From contig JAUPFV010000001.1 of NCBI GenBank assembly GCA_036936605.1, forward strand, positions 72,807,910-72,871,909: a stretch of 64,000 nt of DNA, written 5' to 3'. Shown in pieces: positions 57,230 to 64,000 of this stretch (positions are counted from its first letter, which is position 1; the number at the start of each line of letters is the position of its first letter). Origin of the DNA: Limnanthes douglasii subsp. nivea (Eukaryota; Streptophyta; Magnoliopsida; Brassicales; Limnanthaceae). The notes under the pieces were generated by a model that saw only the letters and a list, made by a program, of their open reading frames with translations, did no database searches and was not told the origin of the DNA. A program made the translations under genes and the position numbers.

Positions 57230-60077
57230 CCATCACCTTTTTAGGACTTTTGAGTTCGGCACTCAAACTCTCACCGGTTCCCTCTTCATCATAAGTAGTG
57301 GAATCAATTCCACTGGAGTAGTTGTGTTTGTCACCATCTGTTAAAGTATGAAATGGGATCTCTTCGTAATCCACATACTTTCATAAATGACCTAGTGTAC
57401 TCTTCGGAAAAGTTTCATGGAACAACATCACCATGTCTGTCTTGATCCCATCATTTCTCTTTTCTAAAGAGTCTATTACCTCGTTGGTGTATTTATTAAT
57501 ACCCGCTTGGATAGCTTGCTCCTGCTGGCTCTTTAAATCTTTCTTCTCCTTGGTCATCTCTGAAAAAAATTTCTCCAGCTTATCCTTCTCATCAGTTAAG
57601 GTTTGAATGACACCATCCTTGGTCTGCACTTCCTCTTTCAGCATTGTGAAGTCTTTTTCTAAGTTAGAATACTTAGTCTGGAGCTTAGTTTTGGCTGCTT
57701 CTGATGAGGCTAACTTAGTGGTTGAATCCTCCTTGTCCTTCTTCAGTGCCTTCATCTCCTTCTTCAGTTCCTCTATACTCTGCTGAGCGTTTAGGAGATT
57801 TTTTGACAGGGATTTGTTATCAGAGGTGAGGGAGTTGATGAGGGTGGTCTGATTTTTCACCTGCCTTTCAGAGTCGAGTATTGGTCGGATATGACCGAGG
57901 AGGGAGTGGCTCAGAACATCTTGCTCTCTGGAGACGGAGAAAGCTTTACCATTGAAGGTCACCATACTGGTAGAGCTAGAGGGGCGGTAGGGACCTGCGA
58001 AATCATCTTTCTCAGAATTATTAAAGTATAAATCAATGTCTTGAAGGGCACTAATGTCCACTTCTTCATTTCCTCCCCCAGTAATCTCTCTGCCTTGCAG
58101 ATTTTTTGGGATTTTCTCTTATAAGGTAGGATCAACAGGGGCTGGTGGAGGTTGGATTTTCGAAGGACGAAGAATTATTTCTTCTCCCAAGATGACCTTA
58201 TTTTTCTAAGCAGCTTTCTCATCACTGCTGGCCCTCCATTTTCTGTCCTTCTTAAGAGGCTTTGGTGGGTTCTACGACTCTCCAGCCTCCCTTACTATTT
58301 CAGCCTCTACTACTTTGAGCAGGGCTGCATCAATTCCCCCTTGGTTCCCCGAACCAGTCCCTTCTGTGGCTGCTTGAACCAAGTCTGTTGCAACTTTCTT
58401 CTTGTTGTTCTTCATTTTGCTGGGAGCCTTTGCTCTGGAAGGTAAGAACAATTTGTCATCCTTGGCCTCTGTCCTTTTGAGAATTACACCAGGAGGAGGA
58501 AGGGTACTTAGCTCTTCCCATGTAAGGTCTCTTCGGCCTGTGGTGTACCACAAATGGGACCTCATAAGATTGCCCGATGTGAAGCAGTTGTGAAAGGCAT
58601 TACCCCAATGCTCCGCAGCCCATGCATTGAGTTTTGCACAAGTTTTTTGCCCCTCATTTAAGTGTCCGGTGAACTCCTTCGGTAGCACTAAATATGAGTA
58701 ACAAGTCAATCCGTATGGGAACACTTATAATTTAAAAGGAAAAATATGAAAGACAAATAAAAGAAATGAACTTACCAGTACTTTTCCACCTGCTAGTCAG
58801 CATGCTAGGATTGGTGTTGGCCTGAATCTTCCTGGTGTTATCCCATGTTCCATTGAAAAACATAAATTGTGTCCTCCAGTTCTTTTCAGACTCCATCAAG
58901 TCATCCACAACTTTAAAGTTGTTCCTCATATTGTGATGGTAGAATAGAATCTGATGATTCTTACACAAGTTTGCCATAGTAGCAAACTGCTCCATCGGAA
59001 GTGGAATTTTTTACAACCTTGATGCCATGATGCAAGAAAGGAGAGAGTACCATGCATTGAGGCTTAACTGGCTAGGGCAGAGTTTAACTAAATGAAAGTA
59101 CCTGAAAATTTCTAGGTCCAATGGGAATTTGAGTCCCCAGTTCAGCACTTCGGTGAAAATTACCACCTCGTTAAGCTTGCAATCCATTGGAGTCTCCGGA
59201 GTGATATGTATCCTTACCTTTACTGTCTCCGGAATCCTCTATTTTGTCCGGATTCGGCCCAACTCACCAGTATGGGTGTAGATGTAATTTCTGTTTTGTA
59301 AGGCCAACAGGTATTTGACACTAACATGTTTGAAGCAAGGGCCCACTTTGCCCTCTAATCACTCTGGAAGCGAGTCCGGATGAGTCATGCAAACTTTCAC
59401 CTTACTTTTTCCCTTCTTATCAGAAACAACATCCCCAGTTTGACCTAATGCCTCTGTCTCAAAGAGGCCCTCCTCGATGTTGTCTTCCAAAATCTCTTCC
59501 ATCACTGTGGAAGGTTTGTTAGTTGTCTTGGAAAAAATGGGGTCAGTTTCTTGCACAGAAGGTTGTTCGGATGGTTGAGCGCTTGTTGCCTCTGAAGGCC
59601 TGATATCTGGCCAAGTTTGGGATCCGGAGGGCTTGGCCTTTGGGGCTGCTTTAGATACCTCTGGTCCGAAGGGTTTTGGTAGTGAAGGTGTAGATTGAGT
59701 TTTAGTTTGGCGGGTCGTCCAACGATGGGTTATCTTCTCTGGAGACTTCTCAGCATTAGAACCCATAACGATAGAGGGGGGAGGTTTTTTATGCTTGAAA
59801 CAACTTTTTCTTTAGGCACAGAAGGTTGAGAATCTTGAACAGAAGAGCCTGAGGAAATGGGTGAAAGGTTTGGTCGGAATGAGAGCGGTCTGGGCCTAGG
59901 GTTTTTGGAAGAGAAAGACCTTTGATCGACGTCCTGGGTTGGCTGACTGGTTTTCTCACTTGGAGAAACTGGGCGGCTGGCAGCAATGCGATTCTCTTTT
60001 TCTACCTTCTTAGCTCTTTTTAACTCTGACAAGTTTAAACAAGTGCCTTTAACTAATGCGTTTCTGGTTGTGAACAT
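57230..60077 (-). pseudogene. Element B accessory ORF on the antisense strand
   Basis: Same layout as in element A. Start ATG 60077 (MFTTRNALVKG, NLSELKRAKKVEKENRIAASR). Pro/Ser-rich linker with acidic EEILEDNIEEGLFETEA (59520-59450). Gypsy-type transposase-like block with MEQFATMANLCKNHQILFYHHNMRNNFKVVDDL (58995-58900). Then DLTWEELSTLPPPGVILKRTEAK with LPSRAKAPSKMKNNKKK (58530-58400). A long coiled coil from 58061 to about 57400 (ERQVKNQTTLINSLTSDNKS) ends in EKRNDGIKTDMVMLFHETFP. The coiled-coil block is open for 226 codons. Breaks lie near 59760, 59360, 58730, 58270 and 57380. Function unknown. Confidence 0.78.
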
Positions 60078-60161
60078 AAAACCTCTCAAGAACAAGTTGA
60101 AGGCAAGGATGGGAATATCTCTAAAATGTTTTGAGTGTGAAAGACAATAAAATAGTAAAAG

Positions 60162-60174
60162 GGTATTTATATAA
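60162..60174 (-). promoter_or_regulatory. TATA box of the element B antisense gene
   Basis: The minus strand reads TTATATAAATACC about 91 bases before the antisense ATG at 60077. Confidence 0.6.
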
Positions 60175-60535
60175 CAGTAAAAAGTAACAGTTACCTAGGA
60201 GAAGTTGAAGAGGGTTTTTGTAATGATTAAAGACTATGCAGACGTGTGAAGAATTAAAAGCCTAGGTAACTTTCTAGACATAGTGGATGCGTAAATCTAG
60301 GGAAAATAACGGCTGGTAGGTCAAACCAAATAGTGACACGTGTCCCACGATCCAAGAAGAAAACTCTTAGAATTCTGGGAAGAAAAACCAGTTCTGATAA
60401 GTTTCGAACTAGGTTAGTGTTGAAAATAAACTTTTTAGTCCGGACGACACTAGTAGATCGGATGAAGTGGACATTGGATTAGTATATTTTTTAGCCCTAC
60501 CAAAAATATTTTGTGAGGCCTAAAAAATGGGCTAC

Positions 60536-60897
60536 TGATGAGTTTGGATACTTCAGACATAGCCCACTGCTTAATCCTGACATGGGAAATTCAGACCATA
60601 ACACTCCACTGTAAAATCCGAACTGGACAAATGTGAAACACCTTTGACTTTTGGTAATCTACTTAAAAGACTAATGGGTCCTTAAACTTGTCCTAGTTTC
60701 ATAATTGACCCGGTAAGCCCATGGGTCTTTAAATTAAGAGTAATAAAGACCCTAACCACTCTCATTAATGAAGGTGATCAACATTTAATACAAGCATGCT
60801 TCTCAATTATCTCACTACTCGTTACACTAAACACTTAATACTTAAAGTTACAAAAACATTTTACCAAACTACCTCTAGCCCAAAATAAACCAAACCA
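60536..60897 (+). repeat. Element B 3' LTR
   Basis: Starts TGATGAGTTTGG and ends CAAACCA. A purine-rich TAAAAAATGGGCT stands just before it. The TATA box of the 5' LTR is altered here (GTAATAAAGAC). Confidence 0.88.
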
Positions 60898-60902
60898 TAT
60901 TT
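60898..60902. repeat. Target site duplication of element B, right
   Basis: TATTT; pairs with GATTT at 50584-50588. Confidence 0.5.
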
Positions 60903-61640
60903 AGCTATGGCTTTGATAGTATCTTCTTGGTATATAAAAGTTGGTATTCTAGGGAAGTTAATCTAGGTTGGTGTGACTAGAGATTCTCTTTTGGGATGAA
61001 ATGTTGGGCTCCATTTGAGATTTCCCATGGTGAAAAGAGCCATACTTCAACGTTGCTTCTTCATAACCTTTTAACGTCTTCTTGAAGGTTAATCTCGATC
61101 AGGAGGTGCATATTGTCCCAAAAAGCAAGACTAACATTACCTTTGAATCCAATACCGTCAAAGAACCTTTGGATGTCTATCATTTTTTGTATTTCTATGG
61201 AAAACTTTCCAATTGGAGTTTGTTTATTCATATCTTCAAGAAGTCTTTTGTCCTTTGTCGAGATATCAATTTATGGGAAGTCTTCTTTTAAGGAAAATAT
61301 TATATCTTTATGGGCGTTGTTCTTAGGTTGGACGATTGTGCCTTCAGCGTATGTTTTGTGCGGTTCTTTAGAGTTTAAAGAAATGACTTTTTTGTTAATA
61401 TGGAACAATGATCTTTGCTCATAGACATGGTTATTTAGTAAAATTGAGAAATTGTTTAAGTAGTTAGGCTGATGGTTATTAGATCGTGTTTTGTAAACCT
61501 GATTTAGATGTGGATAGATTATCTCTTGGTAGTGTGAAACTTGAATATCAGGCTGACTTGTTTTCATATTTTCCGTTCCAGGTTGAGGGTTAGTGGTTGC
61601 CGGATTTGCAGCCAGAGAAACTGAGTTGGTGAGAATCATC
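60898..61640 (-). pseudogene. LINE ORF1, 5' part, separated by element B
   Basis: N-terminal region of the LINE gag-like ORF1. Open from 61639 to 61271 (MILTNSVSLAANPATTNPQ, PHKTYAEGTIVQPKNNAHKD), then GFKGNVSLAFWDNMHLLIE at about 61150-61090. The block NFPRIPTFIYQEDTIKAIAK stands directly at the border of element B. Plant LINE ORF1 proteins (DUF4283 type) have exactly this order: a WVRLPNLP-like block, an IAK-IG-PL block, then the zinc knuckle. The missing next words KSIGNPL begin at 50583 on the other side of B, so the two halves belong together. Confidence 0.65.
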
Positions 61641-63168
61641 TCACGTACAAGAGGCTGAATGAATATGTTATGAGAAAATAAAGATAAACTTTAATACAAG
61701 ATGTAGTTGTCTAAAAATTTAGATAGATTAATTTGTTGATATTCATAAAAGCTTTTATTGGAGAGAAATCCTTTATTCTTCCCTTCTTTCAATTTGATAT
61801 GGTCTTATCTATGACCAAGTAGTTAAAAATAATAAAAACTACATTTTGATTCATAATCGATTAAAATCTAACTTATATTTTTTTGTTATTAACTATGAAC
61901 AAATTTGATAGTTTCACTCATTAAAATCACAATTAATAATAGTGGGTGTCGCTATGCCTTCTCCTATCTCTACATAGAGGCACTCCTCCATTTTGATAAG
62001 AGCGATGATGTTCATTTCTTTTTTTCAGTGGTGAATTGTTTTTCTTTACTATTAAGCATATTTTTTTAATTTTTTTTTAAAAAGATAGTTTTATTTTCCT
62101 TTCTCATGAGTAAACAATACTTTCTCTCAAATTTTCAAAAATTACCATTTTTTTTATTTCTTATGTTTTTTTTCTGTATTTCTATCTTCTCCACAATATA
62201 GTGGTCTTTTGTTTTTTTTGGTTTTAAATGTTTTTATGCCGAAGTCTCCATTCAATTTATTGATTTCATGGTTTTGTTTTGACCATTTGGCTTTGTTTTT
62301 CTTGCAACATTCTATTTTGGTGGTAACAGATGTTTCAATGGATTTGACTGGTCTTGTTCCATTTAAACTTTGGTTGCTTTTGAGCTTGGGTTCGGTTTTG
62401 TTTGATTTTCAAACTTTCTCTCTTCTCCGTCCAAGATTTATGTGTCAGAGATTCTCTGGCTACTGTTAGTAGCTTTATGAAGTCGGTAGCCTTCGTACCC
62501 TTTTTTTTGGATTTCTAGATCTAGTTATAGTTTTTCTAGTAGCTGGTTGTTATTCTGGTTAGTCTCTTGTATGTTCTAATCTAATGTATTCCGTGTAATT
62601 TTTTATTTATTTCTAAAGTCTTTGGATTTCCAATTATTGTTATAATACTATTTTTATGTTGTATTTAGATACTTGGATGTTTTCTAAAAATTAAAAATCA
62701 CAGTTAATAGACTTAAATTCACCAAAAATAAATGGAGTCAATAATATTTTTCGTCTCCATACGTGAAAATACAATTGATCGGATCGTTCATGTTTTACGA
62801 ATCCTTATGAGCTAATAACGTAAATCATATGATTTTCTTTTGTTAGACAAACAATCCTATCATTTTCGTTGGTTACAAAATACTATTTTCGTCGGTTAGA
62901 CAAACAATCCTATCATTTTCGTCGATTACGAAATACCACATTTGTTGTGAATTATGGATGGAAACAATGTTATTTGTCTAAAAATTATATCCTAAAATAT
63001 TTTTGGATATTTTGGTGTGTTGTGGCTGGACTTATTATTGATCATCTGATTTTTTTTTGTTTATTCGAACGTGTTTGGTAATAAATCACTTGTTTGATAT
63101 TTTTACGAGATATGCATACAGACGAAGTACCGAACATGGAAAAATCCCAGACTAGACGAGTGAAAAAG
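61641..63168. other. AT-rich DNA without a recognised gene
   Basis: No domain is seen in the short ORFs. T-rich stretches at 62040-62220 and 62490-62600 could be the leader or tail of a retroelement, but no border could be found. A 53-bp tandem duplication lies near the end. Confidence 0.4.
62841..62946. repeat. 53-bp tandem duplication
   Basis: TTAGACAAACAATCCTATCA with TTTTCGT(T/C)G(G/A)TTAC(A/G)AAATAC occurs at 62843 and 62896. A few substitutions separate the two copies. Confidence 0.8.
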
Positions 63169-63177
63169 CAAAATATT
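63169..63177. repeat. Target site duplication of SINE 1, left
   Basis: CAAAATATT; the same string follows the poly(A) tail of SINE 1 at 63406-63414. Confidence 0.8.
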
Positions 63178-63405
63178 ATCCCAAGGGTAGTCGAGTTGGT
63201 TGAGTATGACATTCTTATAACCAAAAGGTCATGAGTTCGAGTCCCTCTACATACGCTTTCTCGGCTGAGCCTGTCACCTTGTGTGGTTTACCTTCTGGCG
63301 TTGGTTTGCAGGCTATCGCGTCAGACTGAGGGTTTACCCTGTGCGCACTCATTGCACTTTGAGTAGCGGCTGCGGGTTCCCTCTGGAAAAAAAAAAAAAA
63401 AAAAA
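63178..63405 (+). mobile_element. tRNA-derived SINE, copy 1
   Basis: Its head has an RNA polymerase III A-box region AGTCGAGTTGGTTGAG (63189-63204) and B-box GAGTTCGAGTCC (63233-63244), spaced as in a tRNA gene. An unrelated body of about 140 bases follows, ending GGTTCCCTCTGG, then a 19-base poly(A) tail. A 9-bp target duplication flanks it. This is the complete layout of a plant tRNA-type SINE. It codes for nothing and depends on LINE enzymes. Confidence 0.92.
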
Positions 63406-63414
63406 CAAAATATT
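63406..63414. repeat. Target duplication shared by SINE 1 (right) and SINE 2 (left)
   Basis: CAAAATATT between the poly(A) tail of copy 1 and the head of copy 2. AAAATATT appears a third time after copy 2 (63643-63650). Confidence 0.8.
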
Positions 63415-63642
63415 GCCCCCAAGGGGTAGCCGAGTTGGTTGAGTAAAACATTCTTATAACCAAAAGGTCATGAGTTCGAGTCCCTCTACATACGCTTTCC
63501 CGACTGAGCCTGTCACCTTGTGTGGTTTACCTTCTGGCGTTGGTTTGCAGGCTATCGCTTCAGACTGAGGGTTTACCCTGTGCGGACTCATTGCACTCTG
63601 AGTAGCGGCTGCGGGTTCCCTCCGGAAAAAAAAAAAAAAAAA
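63415..63642 (+). mobile_element. tRNA-derived SINE, copy 2
   Basis: Same family, orientation and length as copy 1, with about nine differences in some 205 compared bases. A-box AGCCGAGTTGGTTGAG, B-box GAGTTCGAGTCC, end GGTTCCCTCCGG, poly(A) of about 17-21 bases running into the shared target string. Confidence 0.92.
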
Positions 63643-63650
63643 AAAATATT

Positions 63651-64000
63651 AGGAGGAGATAATTTTTTGAAGGTGCATTACTTCTGCAGTTGCAAAACCC
63701 ATATAAGTTAGTTAAGATTTCTTTTCAATTGTTGTTGTAGCGGTGCTTCCATATGTGCTAATTGAGATTCTTTTATTGAAAATAACTATATTATCCATAC
63801 TATAATCTTCCTGTGTGATCAAAACTATAATAAAAATAATTTTATTAAAATTCTGCGGAATTTTACGACAGCGACTGATTTCACAAAGTTTAAAAGAATT
63901 TTAAATTTTCTAACTAATATTTTTATATTAGTGTAAGAGATTAAATACTATTTTTATTTTCACATATGAGCTTAGAATATATTTTTCAATTCACATACAA
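63651..64000. other. AT-rich flank, nothing recognised
   Basis: No ORF, repeat or RNA gene that I can support. Confidence 0.5.

Larger units (their letters stand above)
50589..60897 (+). mobile_element. Element B: full-length Tat-like Ty3/gypsy LTR retrotransposon
   Basis: The element is 10.3 kb and of the same family and gene order as element A, with LTRs 50589-50955 and 60536-60897. By eye the LTRs differ at well over 10 per cent including indels, so B inserted earlier than A. It sits inside ORF1 of a LINE. It has gag, protease, RT-RNase H, second RNase H and integrase on the plus strand and the accessory gene on the minus strand. Confidence 0.92.

Noticed and set aside
11170..60897. Elements A and B as one segmental duplication
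   Set aside because: They have different target sites, different flanks, different LTR lengths and independent breaks; they are separate insertions of one family.
63178..63642. Two tRNA genes suggested by A- and B-box strings
   Set aside because: The boxes are followed by a SINE body and poly(A), not by an acceptor stem; target duplications flank each copy.

Overview
This window is nuclear DNA from a flowering plant, most likely a eudicot. It is AT-rich, has GT-AG introns and a chloroplast-type J-domain gene, and is packed with plant transposable elements. Only two ordinary host genes are visible. One is the 5' part of a DnaJ8-like chloroplast J-protein at the left edge (minus strand, 3' end outside the window). 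The other is a three-exon gene of unknown function at 35.1-36.8 kb (minus strand).

Layout, left to right. 0-0.6 kb: J8 gene and its TATA box. 0.6-4.5 kb: AT-rich DNA, with one copy of a 480-bp dispersed repeat at 1.5 kb. 4.55-7.71 kb: a broken hAT transposon with terminal inverted repeats and an 8-bp target duplication. 8.0-11.17 kb and 21.54-21.67 kb: the accessory open reading frame of an old Tat-like Ty3/gypsy element, split by a younger element. 11.17-21.54 kb: that younger element (A), a full-length Tat-like LTR retrotransposon with matching 378-bp LTRs. 22.1-22.6 kb: second copy of the 480-bp repeat. 22.7-27.7 kb: partial Tat-like element C (plus). 27.7-30.2 kb: partial element D (minus), which meets C tail to tail. 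30.2-34.9 kb: unassigned old repeats, including a roughly 1-kb diverged inverted repeat. 35.1-36.8 kb: host gene. 37.5-47.4 kb: a Mutator-like element with a MULE transposase (plus), a small intact acidic ORF with its own TATA box (minus) and a large Ulp1/C48-protease-like gene with a polyglutamine exon (minus). Its non-coding parts are filled with a short dispersed motif, TGCGAA(T/C). 47.6-50.6 and 60.9-61.6 kb: one decayed LINE on the minus strand, split by element B. 50.6-60.9 kb: element B, a second full-length Tat-like retrotransposon of the family of A. 63.18-63.64 kb: two tRNA-derived SINEs placed head to tail on the same target sequence.

How it fits together. Most of the window is a record of nested insertions: A into an older Tat-like element, B into a LINE, SINE onto SINE. 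In A and B the sense strand carries gag-protease-RT-RNase H-second RNase H-integrase. The other strand of the 3' part carries an extra gene of about 0.9 kb codons, with a TATA box at the same distance from its start in both copies. All TE genes seen carry stops, frameshifts or lost catalytic residues, except the 156-codon ORF inside the Mutator-like element. The best candidates for something not yet described are the repeat-motif system and small intact ORF of the Mutator-like element, and the independently promoted antisense gene of the Tat-like elements.

All identities and counts were made by eye from the sequence; no database search was possible.
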